A stretch of DNA of 64,000 nucleotides from Candidatus Thiodiazotropha sp. (ex Myrtea sp. 'scaly one' KF741663) (GTDB lineage: Bacteria > Pseudomonadota > Gammaproteobacteria > Chromatiales > Chromatiaceae), in contig JAHXIQ010000005.1 of the NCBI GenBank assembly GCA_025655555.1, forward strand, positions 186,001-250,000, read 5' to 3'. Both the position numbers and the translations under genes were made by a program. Below are positions 9,665 to 18,565 of this stretch, one piece after another. Each line of letters opens with the position of its first letter. The stretch's first letter is position 1. The notes under the pieces were generated by a model that saw only the letters and a list, made by a program, of their open reading frames with translations, made no database searches and was not told the origin of the DNA.

Positions 9665-12600
9665 TCTTTATTATCCTCTGTAACCCTTGTCTTTTGCTTG
9701 ATATCCAGAGCAAAAGACAAATCCTTCAACTCTTTGAGCGCCAGAGGGAAGTTGTATTCCTCCACGGCCATGTTCAGTCCCATCCAGGCATCCTTGAGTG
9801 GTGAACCTTCCAGCTGCTGACTCAGTGTCTCCATAATGTCGATGACGGCGGTATCATCATTTTCCAGTAAATGCCTGAGTTGTTCCAAAATCGGTACCAG
9901 GGTTTTTTTATCCGGCATCTGATTGGCATGGCTTGTTGTTGATTCCCCATGTGTGTACTTGAGTAAATCAAGCACAGGTATGAGATGAGCCTCTACGGTA
10001 GGCAATTCACCCAGCAGCTGTTGCCTGGGCATTTCACTGCGGCATGAGGTTTCAAGCTTCAGTGCCGCCTGCTGCAGATCAAGTGCGCCGATACTCCCGG
10101 CCGAACTCTTCAGCGAGTGGACGTGACGTGTGGCGCTGGTCTCGTCATTACTCTCCAGCGCGCTTAGAAAACGTTGTGGGAAGTCTGCTTCAGAGGTGAG
10201 GAACCGTTTCAGGATACGGTCGTAAAGCGCTTGATTTCCATTGCAGACTGTTAATCCGGCTTTCCTGTCGATGACTTCTTTTGGATGTGTAGAATCACGG
10301 GTTTGTGTCGTCTGTGCAACATCGTCGTGTGTATGGGAGAGATACTCAAACAGTTTAGTGTATAGCTCGTTGACTTTTATCGGCTTCGCAATATGATCGT
10401 TCATCCCGACTTCAATCGACATCTTACGGTCGCCTGACATGGCATTGGCTGTCATTGCGATAATCGGCAGCTTGTCAGATGTCAGTCTCATTTGGTTGCG
10501 GATAATCCGGGTGGCAGTGTAGCCGTCCATGATCGGCATTTGTACATCCATCAGGACAGCATCAACGGTTTCTGATTCCAGTTGCTTCACTGCCTCTTCA
10601 CCGTTGTTCGCAAGAGAGACCTCTATCTCGAGGTTTTTCAATAGCTCCCATGCCACTTCCCGGTTTAGCGCGTTGTCTTCAACCAATAAAACCTTTGCTC
10701 CCTTGAGGCGTTGCAGGTCGGCCTGGTTCACCGTAGGGGGGGTTATGTGTCTTGGTGCTCCAGTTGCTGGACCATTGGTCAAATGGCTGATGCCATCCAG
10801 CAGCGAGGATGGGCTGAGGGGTTTCTCGAGAATCTGGTCTGGTTGAACGGTTCTACATGCTTCCTTCAATCCGTCTGCCTCGTAAGCCGTAAGCATGACT
10901 ACTTTGGGTCTATGGGTCAGGACCGGTTCCTGATGAATTGCTTCCAGGACCTCGATGCCGTCCATGCCGGGCATTTTCCAGTCGAGCAGGACGATACCGA
11001 AGGGATTGTCTTGTGCCTGGGCTTTTAGCAGTTCGATCAGTGCTGCGCCGCCACTGGCACAGGTTTTGGTATGGAATCCGATCGACTCCAGCAACTTCTG
11101 GTGAATCAGGCGTGCATTGTAGTTGTCATCGACCACAAGCGCGGGCATATCAAGAATGGCTTTTGGTGCTGTCTGTTGCCCGGTGAGGGCGGAAGCATCC
11201 TTATCCAGGGTGAGGGTAAAGTGGAAACGACTCCCTTCACCCAGTGTGCTTTCAACCTGGATCTCTCCGCCCATGGCCTGTACGTATCGTTGTGATATGG
11301 CCAGGCCCAGTCCGCTGCCTCCATAGTGGCGGGTAGTGGAGCTGTCTGCCTGGGTAAAGGCCTGAAAGAGGTTCTTGAGTTGCTCGGCTTCGATACCGAT
11401 GCCGGTGTCAGCGACGGAGAAGTCCAATCTTACCCGTTCGTCATGTTGACTCAACTGCTCCACCCGGATGACGATCTCACCCTGGTCGGTAAACTTGACG
11501 GCATTGCCTCCCAGGTTGACCAGAGCCTGCTGGAGTTTGAACGGATCACCGAGCAGGTATGGTGGGATTTTCGGATCGATGTCGTAGATGATCTCCAGTT
11601 TTTTTTCAGCGGCTTTCTGGCTGATCAGATTATTCAGGTTGTCGAAGATGGATTCTAGGGAGAACTTCGTCTGTTCCAACTCGACGTCGCCCGCCTCTAT
11701 CTTGGAGAAATCGAGAACATCGTTGATGATTGTCAGCAGCATTTGTGAAGATTGACGAACCTTCTCAATATATCGCCGTTGTTTGGCGTCCATATTGTTT
11801 GAGAGTAGGGCAAGATGGGTCATGCCGATAATGGAATTCATCGGGGTTCGCAGTTCGTGGCTCATGGCGGCGAGGAATTCGGATTTTGCCTGGTTTGCCT
11901 GCTCGGCACGGCGTGCGGTATCCGCCAGCTCCTGAGTACGGTCCCTCACTTTTTGCTCCAACTCCTGATTGAGCTTGGCAAGCTTCTTTCTGGATCCTTC
12001 GATCGCCAGCATGCTCTCATCGGCCTCGTCAGATCGACACTGTAGATTGCTCACCATTTGATTAATGCCGTGGGCCAGTGGTTTGAACTCTTGCTGAGAG
12101 ACTTCAGGTATTCGGTAGGTGAGATCGCCGCTGGAAAATGCAGTGATCCCAAGCTGGAGTTGTTTGACAGGTCTTGAGATCGCGCGGGAGACACCAATCT
12201 GTGTGGTCAGGGTGATCAAAATGCCGATGGCGCTGATCAGGAAGAAGAGTCTGCGTTTTTCCTGGATCTGCAGTTCTGCCACACGCTGTTGCTGTTTGAA
12301 ATGGTCATTGATGAGCGATTGGGCCTTTTCCAGGTTTTCAATCAGACTGACTTTTACCGGCGCCAATTGCTGCAGAATGGTCAGCATATAAGAGGCGGAG
12401 GGATCCATCATCTTGTGTTCAGTCTGGTATAAATGGATCGCTGAGCGGAACTGCTTGAGGTTTGTCGCTACGTCTTTCAATGCTGATTTGATATTGGTAT
12501 GAGCAGGATGTTCGTTCTGATCTGCTGCTACGGCATTGTCGGAAAACAGGGTGGACAAGGCTTCCAGATCGGCTTGCACCTGTTGCAGAGGGGATGAGAT

Positions 12601-13149
12601 CTCTTCGAACTGCAGACTTTTTGATTCACTTTCACTGACCAGCTGAGCCTCCAACTCGATCAGCAGTCGTTGCAGCACTGATCGGGTTGCCTCCGGCAGT
12701 ATCTCCAGGGTTGTCTGTAAGCTATGGGTCAGCGCCAGTTGTTGCTGGAGTACCCCGCCTTTCTGCCCGGTATCCATCCTGGTTTCATGGTTTGTCACTG
12801 CCTCAAGCAGTAAGTGAAAAGCCTTATCGATCGCCTGGGGTGGCGTATCGTCCATTCTCTTTAGCCGCTGGCCGAAATTTTGTAAAATGCGATCACTGCT
12901 GGCAGCCTCAAGTCCCGATTGTTGGGTGTAGAGTTGGAAGTCTCTCTCGCCGCGGGTGATCGCAGCGGTGATGAGGGTGATGTGGTGTTGGGAGATAACA
13001 CGAATCTCGCTCATCACTTGATGGTTTTCATGCAGCTCATCAATGAGATCCTGACCGAGATAGATGACGACCAGCAGAGAGATCAACAGCCCCACTGTAC
13101 TGAGGCGGAAGAGCGCCTTAATCGAAGGTGACGTCATGTCCCACTTCAC
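9661..13149 (-). CDS. Hybrid histidine kinase: HAMP, kinase, two receivers, Hpt
   Basis: A 1162-residue phosphorelay sensor. It has a membrane helix near the N-terminus, a helical periplasmic sensor region (about 35-300), a second helix, HAMP and a coiled coil. The phosphoacceptor box is [18 protein letters not shown], followed by an ATPase domain with [18 protein letters not shown] and GSGLGLAIS. Receiver 1 has [11 protein letters not shown] and [11 protein letters not shown]; receiver 2 has [11 protein letters not shown] and [14 protein letters not shown]-terminal Hpt domain carries the phosphohistidine in [12 protein letters not shown]. The GTG start at 13149 is chosen because GAGG lies 7 bases before it and it overlaps the upstream stop as GTGA; the ATG at 13137 is an alternative. 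It is coupled to the secreted protein upstream and the HD-GYP regulator downstream. Confidence 0.94.
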   Translation of the reverse strand: MKWDMTSPSIKALFRLSTVGLLISLLVVIYLGQDLIDELHENHQVMSEIRVISQHHITLITAAITRGERDFQLYTQQSGLEAASSDRILQNFGQRLKRMDDTPPQAIDKAFHLLLEAVTNHETRMDTGQKGGVLQQQLALTHSLQTTLEILPEATRSVLQRLLIELEAQLVSESESKSLQFEEISSPLQQVQADLEALSTLFSDNAVAADQNEHPAHTNIKSALKDVATNLKQFRSAIHLYQTEHKMMDPSASYMLTILQQLAPVKVSLIENLEKAQSLINDHFKQQQRVAELQIQEKRRLFFLISAIGILITLTTQIGVSRAISRPVKQLQLGITAFSSGDLTYRIPEVSQQEFKPLAHGINQMVSNLQCRSDEADESMLAIEGSRKKLAKLNQELEQKVRDRTQELADTARRAEQANQAKSEFLAAMSHELRTPMNSIIGMTHLALLSNNMDAKQRRYIEKVRQSSQMLLTIINDVLDFSKIEAGDVELEQTKFSLESIFDNLNNLISQKAAEKKLEIIYDIDPKIPPYLLGDPFKLQQALVNLGGNAVKFTDQGEIVIRVEQLSQHDERVRLDFSVADTGIGIEAEQLKNLFQAFTQADSSTTRHYGGSGLGLAISQRYVQAMGGEIQVESTLGEGSRFHFTLTLDKDASALTGQQTAPKAILDMPALVVDDNYNARLIHQKLLESIGFHTKTCASGGAALIELLKAQAQDNPFGIVLLDWKMPGMDGIEVLEAIHQEPVLTHRPKVVMLTAYEADGLKEACRTVQPDQILEKPLSPSSLLDGISHLTNGPATGAPRHITPPTVNQADLQRLKGAKVLLVEDNALNREVAWELLKNLEIEVSLANNGEEAVKQLESETVDAVLMDVQMPIMDGYTATRIIRNQMRLTSDKLPIIAMTANAMSGDRKMSIEVGMNDHIAKPIKVNELYTKLFEYLSHTHDDVAQTTQTRDSTHPKEVIDRKAGLTVCNGNQALYDRILKRFLTSEADFPQRFLSALESNDETSATRHVHSLKSSAGSIGALDLQQAALKLETSCRSEMPRQQLLGELPTVEAHLIPVLDLLKYTHGESTTSHANQMPDKKTLVPILEQLRHLLENDDTAVIDIMETLSQQLEGSPLKDAWMGLNMAVEEYNFPLALKELKDLSFALDIKQKTRVTEDNKE

Positions 13150-14003
13150 CGCGTTACCTCAAGAATCAGTCGTTCACCAATCTCCCCACTGCCAAACAGC
13201 GGTACCTCAAGCCTGGGATCGGACCCGCGACCGGCAATCTCGTAGCGGGAGACACCGAACTGGTAGGACTTCCCGACCTTAAAGGCGATGTCATCGGCGT
13301 GTTCGGTATCCAGTTTGCGGGCAAACTCTATCTGCCAGACGCCTTGCTTCCATAGACCTTTGGCACGGATATCTGCCCGGCTGCCTTCCGGTTGCTTAAT
13401 GACATAGGCCTGTTTGTGGTCTCCTGTATATTCCAGCAGCATCTGGTTGTGATAGGCGGCTTTTCCACTGTCTCCACGCCGCAGCAGATAAAATCTGCCC
13501 CCATCCTTCGACAGCAAGGGCATGGCTCTTTTGGCTTTGTTCTCTGAGTAGAGTTGATATTTGTCGTCTGCGTAGCCTGCAGGATCGGTGCGTACCGACT
13601 TCCAATACCAGATGTCCGCTTTGTAAGGGGTGGTGGCGCTGAGACTCAAATCGGCATCCTGCGGAGTGATGGCCCATTTCAGCACCAGTGTGTCCTCACG
13701 CTGGAAGCCTTGACCGTAGAGTTTAGTCTCAGCATTCCACACCAGAGGTTTGTGTTGACGGTTCTCTGTGGAATCGGGGAAAACAGCCAGCAGATAGATG
13801 TTTTCACCGTCATGGCAGGCGCGTAGCGCGATATCGATATCCGCGACGGTATCTCTCGTCAACAGTGGGGGGATGCCGGACCAGGCATCATCGTTTGCCA
13901 GCCCATCGATAACGGGAGGGTGTGACACCATTGGAGCCTGAAGTGTTTGTTCAGCCAACAAAGGCTGACAAAGCAGCAGCAGAAGTAAAAACTTCAAGTG
14001 CAT
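13146..14003 (-). CDS. Secreted ethylbenzene-dehydrogenase-related / CBM9-like domain protein
   Basis: A 285-residue protein with a clear signal peptide ([15 protein letters not shown]). The mature part starts with the family-like pattern [22 protein letters not shown] and then alternating strands including [23 protein letters not shown]. This resembles the heme- or carbohydrate-binding beta-sandwich of the ethylbenzene dehydrogenase gamma / CBM9 superfamily. I see no CxxCH heme site. It ends with a TGA that overlaps the GTG of the hybrid kinase. A periplasmic binding protein translated together with a sensor kinase suggests that it presents a ligand or heme to the kinase (inference). The ligand is unknown. 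Confidence 0.7.
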   Translation of the reverse strand: MHLKFLLLLLLCQPLLAEQTLQAPMVSHPPVIDGLANDDAWSGIPPLLTRDTVADIDIALRACHDGENIYLLAVFPDSTENRQHKPLVWNAETKLYGQGFQREDTLVLKWAITPQDADLSLSATTPYKADIWYWKSVRTDPAGYADDKYQLYSENKAKRAMPLLSKDGGRFYLLRRGDSGKAAYHNQMLLEYTGDHKQAYVIKQPEGSRADIRAKGLWKQGVWQIEFARKLDTEHADDIAFKVGKSYQFGVSRYEIAGRGSDPRLEVPLFGSGEIGERLILEVTR

Positions 14004-14203
14004 AGTGGGTCGTTTTCCCCATTTTTATCCCTGAATCCATCGGGAGAATTAGCGGCAGTTGTGGCTATACCTTTATTTGTGAAATGTGAAATTTAGGAAT
14101 AAATCATCACTCCAGTCCGTAGTTGGAAGGTGATACAGTTTGCGGACTTGGCATTTAGTGCTTTTTATTCCTGTACGAAGCAGAAACCCACATGATTCCC
14201 CCC
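14004..14203. other. Non-coding stretch between signalling genes
   Basis: The bases between the CBM9-like gene start and the degenerate repeat copy at 14204 hold no supported gene. They should contain the promoter of the minus-strand operon that starts at 14003, but I cannot point to convincing -35 and -10 boxes. Confidence 0.4.
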
Positions 14204-14346
14204 GATGACGGGGAAAACCTACTCGACGTTGAGTATTCAATTGCCGATGCCGGGTGACAATACACATTGATTTGGCTTTGCCACTTGGCCGACGGCCCAA
14301 GAGCGTCGCCGACAGCCTTATCCGATGGTCATGGGTTGCGACTCAT
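14204..14346 (+). repeat. Copy A of a diverged intergenic repeat (short form)
   Basis: This stretch matches two parts of the longer element at 16822-17171. The first is GACGGGGAAAA-CTACTCGACG around the palindrome CTCGACGTTGAG (14222-14233). The second is a distal block that shares CCGATGGT-AT-GG-TGCGACT (about 14318-14344). The internal 21-base array of the long copy is here reduced to about two units, the second reading TGCCGATGCCGGG. The two copies lie in the same orientation on either side of the GGDEF-EAL gene. No open reading frame within it is convincing. Confidence 0.6.
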
Positions 14347-14437
14347 GCGGGCTCAGCGTTATTCACTTTGACCCCGTAGCTGCTCGGCGATACCGGAGAT
14401 TGAGGACGCTGGATTCGGTAGGTTGCAAAAACAGTCG

Positions 14438-16456
14438 CTATCGGCCATTGGGCGGTAGCAGACTGACGTTATTGTCAGTCTGTGAAATCATCAGGGTGCG
14501 TAGCTCATCACTACTCATTGGCATACCAAGCAGATAACCCTGAGCAAACTGACAGCCAAGTGAGCGGATAAACTGTTCTTGCTGCTGTGTTTCAATACCC
14601 TCAGCGACCACCTCCATGTCCATGCTCGTAGCAAGTTGCGCCATGTTATGCAAGATGGCATCCGCAGCCTTGTCTGTGTGGATCTCATTGATAAAGCTGC
14701 GATCGATCTTCAATGTTTTCGCCGGAAATTGGCGCAAGTAAGCCATCGAGGAATATCCGGTGCCAAAATCGTCAATGGCCAGATGAATGCCTCGACTGCG
14801 TAACTGTTGAAGTAGTATTTGGGTGTGCTCTGAGTTTTCCAGTAGTGCCGATTCAGTGAGTTCCAGTTCAAGCTCACCATCAAGGATGCAGTATTCAGCA
14901 ATATTCCTGGTGACGATATGAATCAGGTCCTGACGACCGAAGAGCGAGGCGGAAATATTGATGGCTAGCTTACCTGGATTTAAACCCTCAGTGCGCCATT
15001 CCCGGTACTGGCGGCAAGCTGATTCCAAAACCCAGATGTCTACTTTTTCAATCAGCCCGCTTGTCTCGGCAATGGGAATAAAGGCATTGGGTTGCAGCAA
15101 TCCCTCTTCAGGGTGATTCCAGCGCACCAATGCCTCGATACCGGCAAGTTTGTTACTCTGTACATTCCACTGCGGCTGGTAGTGGACAGTCAGTTGACCG
15201 TCTTCGATAGCGCTGCGAAGCTCGTTTTCTATCTGTAACTGACGCTGCACGCGTTGATTGATTTCCGGTGAGTGGAAAAGAAATTCATCCTTGTGGTTGG
15301 ATTTTGCTTCGAGCATTGCATGATCGGCATTGATCAGAAGTTCATCCCCGCTTTTCCCATCCTGAGGATAGATGGCAATACCGATACTGGCGGTAAGAAA
15401 TACGGTGTTTCCATTGAAAACGAATGGATCAGACAACTCCTGAAGTATTGAGCGCGACACTTTTTTCGCTGCATTCATTGCCCCTGTCATGCTGTCGATA
15501 TCCGATAAGATGACAGTAAATTCATCACCGGCAAGACGAGAGACCGAGTCATCTTCACGCACATGCTTTTGCAAGCGCTCGGCGGTGTGCTTAAGTACCT
15601 GATCACCTGAGATATGTCCGAGGCGATCGTTTACCGCCTTGAATTTATCCAGGTCTATATAAAGCAATACCACGTGTGCTGACTTACGATGGGCATGGGC
15701 CAGCGCCTGATCCAGACGATCCTTAAACAAGGTGCGATTGGGCAGCCCGGTCAAGCTGTCGAAATGGGCGAGATAGTTCAGTTCGGTATGGGTTTTTTGG
15801 ATTTCTACATTCGCCTGTTCAATGGCTGAAACGTGTGCCAGTCGTTGTTTTTCATGTCGGTATAAAACATAAGCGATAACCATAGAGATACTGATCGAGA
15901 GGCTGATGAGCAACAAAGCCATCTTGCGGAAATTCTTCAGATCCCTGTCGATTAAATGTTTCAACAGCCTTTCAACATGCTCGGCCTTGCCCATGAAGTC
16001 ATTAAATATCCGGTCAAACGCCTGATCGATATCTGAGCCTGGGGGGGATGACTGACGATTGAGGTAACGTTGGTAAGCGACCTGATCGAATTCATGTAGT
16101 GCAGCACGTACGGATTCGATATGCAGCCGCATGTCAGTATCCGTTAATGGAAAGAATACGCCCTTACTGTTAGTGCCGCCCTCCAGCATGGCCAATGCAT
16201 ACCAATCGGCTTGTTCGAGATACTCCCAGACCCTATCAATATCCTCATGACTATCGCCGGAGAGAATTTCCTCAAACCAGAGATGCCCCTGTGTTGCATT
16301 GAGTTTTATTTCATTTGCGGCATCGATCAGCGGTGAATGCCGTGTTGCCATGCGCTCACCGGTATAGAGCAGAAATATTGTGGTGGTCAGTGAAACCGAC
16401 ATGGCCAGGAGAAAGCCCATTAGCAAGTGGTTGAAGTGTAACTTGCTCGAAACCAT
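14438..16456 (-). CDS. Membrane-anchored GGDEF-EAL protein
   Basis: A 672-residue c-di-GMP turnover protein. Helix 1 (about 10-30) and helix 2 (about 178-200) enclose a helical periplasmic sensor region of about 145 residues. After a coiled coil comes a GGDEF domain whose signature reads AGDEF (VSRLAGDEFTVIL), a variant still seen in active cyclases, then an EAL domain with intact EAL (GIEALVRWNHP), N and E metal ligands, and DDFGTGYSSMAYL. The protein could therefore be bifunctional or mainly a phosphodiesterase. It is transcribed on its own, separated by about 430 bases from the CBM9-kinase operon, and it is bracketed by two copies of a diverged intergenic repeat. Confidence 0.93.
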   Translation of the reverse strand: MVSSKLHFNHLLMGFLLAMSVSLTTTIFLLYTGERMATRHSPLIDAANEIKLNATQGHLWFEEILSGDSHEDIDRVWEYLEQADWYALAMLEGGTNSKGVFFPLTDTDMRLHIESVRAALHEFDQVAYQRYLNRQSSPPGSDIDQAFDRIFNDFMGKAEHVERLLKHLIDRDLKNFRKMALLLISLSISISMVIAYVLYRHEKQRLAHVSAIEQANVEIQKTHTELNYLAHFDSLTGLPNRTLFKDRLDQALAHAHRKSAHVVLLYIDLDKFKAVNDRLGHISGDQVLKHTAERLQKHVREDDSVSRLAGDEFTVILSDIDSMTGAMNAAKKVSRSILQELSDPFVFNGNTVFLTASIGIAIYPQDGKSGDELLINADHAMLEAKSNHKDEFLFHSPEINQRVQRQLQIENELRSAIEDGQLTVHYQPQWNVQSNKLAGIEALVRWNHPEEGLLQPNAFIPIAETSGLIEKVDIWVLESACRQYREWRTEGLNPGKLAINISASLFGRQDLIHIVTRNIAEYCILDGELELELTESALLENSEHTQILLQQLRSRGIHLAIDDFGTGYSSMAYLRQFPAKTLKIDRSFINEIHTDKAADAILHNMAQLATSMDMEVVAEGIETQQQEQFIRSLGCQFAQGYLLGMPMSSDELRTLMISQTDNNVSLLPPNGR

Positions 16457-16821
16457 TTTCCGTGTCCCGGGTATCCAGTTAAAGGCGGTGGCTCACCTTC
16501 ACCGATGAGTAGAAGCGGATTGCCAAAGTACAAAAAGTCCTTGAAACAGGCTTCAGAGCCTATTTGAGAATGGTTCTTAAATCAAGTAGGTATAAACAGT
16601 ATCTCTAACTTGCGCGATTACCTCATTCGCAACCTAACCACTATAATATTTGATTGCTCGGCACTCTTAATTGATACGGTGGATGGAAAGCTGATCCACT
16701 GAATTATTTATTGAGCTTCAGTCCCTAAATTAGGCACTCGACGACTCTCAGGATGAACCAGGCGACTCATCTTCTAACCCCGGCTCAAAAAATTATCAGG
16801 TTGATTTCCAGGTATTCCTCA
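16457..16821. other. Intergenic region upstream of the GGDEF-EAL gene
   Basis: About 365 bases between the start of the GGDEF-EAL gene and the repeat array. I see no gene on either strand. It is AT-richer than the genes and probably contains the minus-strand promoter. Confidence 0.4.
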
Positions 16822-17171
16822 GTGACGGGGAAAATCTACTCGACGTTGAGTAAACGATTGTCGTTGCTGAGTAAAATTGACCCGGCGGCCAGCAAAATAA
16901 TATCTCTGTTCATTAAAATCCACTCAGCGTTGACTGAATTTTAGTCAATCACGAGTCTCGGGGACCCGGTGTCGAGCATAATCATCTCGGCATTGACTCA
17001 TTTATATACAATGACGTGTCTCAGAGACTCGATGTCGAGTAAAAACATCCCGGTGCCGGGAAAAAAGATCTCAATGCCCGGTTTCAATTACGCGTTGATT
17101 TAACTTTGCCCCTCAGCCACCTATCGAATAGTGCAGGCAGCCACATCCGATGGTTATAGGCTGCGACTCAT
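16822..17171 (+). repeat. Copy B: array of degenerate ~21-base palindromic units
   Basis: Between about 16835 and 17085 the sequence is built of roughly 21-base units with a palindromic core followed by an A/T run. Examples of cores are CTCGACGTTGAG (16839-16850), CTCAGCGTTGACTG, CTCGGCATTGACTC, CTCGATGTCGAG and CCCGGTGCCGGG, each followed by about 6-9 bases rich in A or T. Core positions keep complementarity although the bases change, which suggests selection for hairpins, or repeated copying. Because the period is a multiple of three, the plus-strand reading frame at 16753-16944 reads as heptads (KIYSTLS, KRLSLLS, KIDPAAS, KIISLFI, KIHSALT); I regard this as a by-product. The distal block to 17171 is shared with copy A. 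Confidence 0.65.
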
Positions 17172-17231
17172 GGATCCCCTCAATTTTCTAGCCAGCTGAT
17201 AGCTGGTGGCTTAAGACGCTTTTTTGAAATA

Positions 17232-17942
17232 TCAGTTTATTAAACACCTGAACCTTATTTTCCAAATATATTTTTTTACATTATCGTTGCCATGATCAGC
17301 GGATTTATTCGCCCAGTAAAGGGCTTTATCGCAATTCTTATCTACATCGTCACCATTAAAGTACATTGTTGATAATAAATATTGTGCCTTTGGGTTTCCT
17401 TGCTCGGCTGATTTTGTTAGCCACATAACAGCCTTTGGAATATCTTTAGGAATGGAAGTGCCGTTTTTGTATAGATTGCCTAAATAGTACTGGGCACTAA
17501 CTAGCCCTCCATCAGCTGCTTCATGCAGCCAATAAAGTGCTTTTTCAATGTTTTTGTCTGTGCCTCGACCGTCAAAATACATTGCTGCCAAGTTATTTTT
17601 AGCTTCTAATAAACCACTTGAAGCAGAACTTTTATAGAATTTAAATGCTTTTTCAAAATCTTTTTTTGTTCCAAGGCCTTGTTCATATAATAAACCAAGC
17701 ATGTATTTCGCTTCAGGGATATCAGAGTGACTAGCCATCTTTAGCCAGTCGATGCCTTCTTTATAGTTTTTCTTTAATACCTTAATACGACCATAATTAT
17801 AAGCAGCTAAGGGATCACCGTCAGTCGCTCTATCTTTTAATTCAACCTCTGAAGTCTCTTCTGATCCATAGGAGGATGCTGCTACAACAAGCAATAATCC
17901 AAGTAGCATTATAAATAATGATTTTAAAATGGCTTTATTCAT
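17232..17942 (-). CDS. Secreted Sel1-repeat protein
   Basis: A 236-residue protein with a signal peptide (LKSLFIMLLGLLLVVAASSYG) and about five Sel1-like repeats from residue 35 to the end. They are recognised by the spacing A..NLG.LY..G...DI.KA..WL..AA, for example AKNNLAAMYFDGRGTDKNIEKALYWLHEAA. Such repeats form a helical solenoid for protein binding, usually in the periplasm when secreted. Codon use is clearly more AT-rich than in the neighbouring operons. With the attC-like fragment directly upstream this suggests that it arrived by transfer. The next gene upstream (118 residues) lies 75 bases away on the same strand. Confidence 0.85.
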   Translation of the reverse strand: MNKAILKSLFIMLLGLLLVVAASSYGSEETSEVELKDRATDGDPLAAYNYGRIKVLKKNYKEGIDWLKMASHSDIPEAKYMLGLLYEQGLGTKKDFEKAFKFYKSSASSGLLEAKNNLAAMYFDGRGTDKNIEKALYWLHEAADGGLVSAQYYLGNLYKNGTSIPKDIPKAVMWLTKSAEQGNPKAQYLLSTMYFNGDDVDKNCDKALYWANKSADHGNDNVKKYIWKIRFRCLIN

Positions 17943-17977
17943 TATATGTTTCTACTACCTAAATATAGGACATTCCG

Positions 17978-18012
17978 GCGAACGAGAGTGAGTAACATGA
18001 TTTTCTTGTTAA
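17978..18012 (-). other. Degenerate integron attC-like fragment
   Basis: On the minus strand this segment begins with TAACAAG shortly after the stop of the 118-residue gene and continues with a run of about 34 bases that matches the attC-like site at 60255-60288 at 31 of 34 positions. In both places it follows directly on a gene's stop codon, which is where an attC begins. The opposite arm (R') is not clear here; only a small palindrome CCTAAATATAGG (17958-17969) follows. I read it as a decayed attC. Confidence 0.55.
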
Positions 18013-18017
18013 CTGCA

Positions 18018-18374
18018 TTACGTGAAATATGCGTATGCCACTAACCCTGCCACCCAAGGCCCGAGCCAGAGAGAAATAAAGCCCATGAAGAGTAAAGCGC
18101 CTTCAACTCCTCTCGTATGTGTTAAGTACCATGGAAAAGCTACTGGCCAAAATATGTATATTAAGAAACCAAAATCGAAAGGTTTATAAACACCTTTTTT
18201 ATCTGCATCTTTCTGAGCCCACAGAATGGTCACAATGATAAATACAAAGCTCCATACTGATTGGGTAGCGTCAGATACCACCTTACCTTGTAGATTTAGC
18301 AGTACTTCAAGAATACCCATACATGCAGCAAGAAGCATTAAGGTGTACAGGTATATATGTTGGATTCCTTTCAT
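18018..18374 (-). CDS. Small four-helix membrane protein, unknown function
   Basis: A 118-residue protein with about four hydrophobic segments (LYTLMLLAACMGILEVLL, SVWSFVFIIVTILWA, DFGFLIYIFWPVAFPWYL, LLFMGFISLWLGPWVAGLVAY) and a short charged loop QKDADKKG between helices 2 and 3. I do not recognise the family. The gene is AT-rich and is followed at its stop by an attC-like sequence, so it fits the profile of an integron gene cassette (small, orphan, foreign composition). No partner can be named. The start ATG at 18374 has no strong ribosome binding site that I can see, which is common for cassettes. Confidence 0.7.
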   Translation of the reverse strand: MKGIQHIYLYTLMLLAACMGILEVLLNLQGKVVSDATQSVWSFVFIIVTILWAQKDADKKGVYKPFDFGFLIYIFWPVAFPWYLTHTRGVEGALLFMGFISLWLGPWVAGLVAYAYFT

Positions 18375-18565
18375 ATCTCGTACAGCTGACAGTGGATTAT
18401 CTTAAATGCACTGATATTGGAATAAACAGCAGACGCAGATAATGCAATATATAGCGCGGGGTTAAAGAAAGGTGACACTCTTTTGCTTCCATTCACGTTG
18501 TTGAATTTTTATTTGTGCTTCTCTATCCAATGAGCCACAAGACGGTGTAACTGTCCACCTGTCCT

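Noticed and set aside
16753-16944. 63-codon frame with heptad-like repeats (KIYSTLS, KRLSLLS)
   Set aside because: The regularity follows from the 21-base repeat; there is no ribosome binding site, and the array continues beyond the stop with the phase lost.
16835-17085. Possible CRISPR array
   Set aside because: The units are not constant, no unique spacers of uniform length exist, and there are no cas genes.
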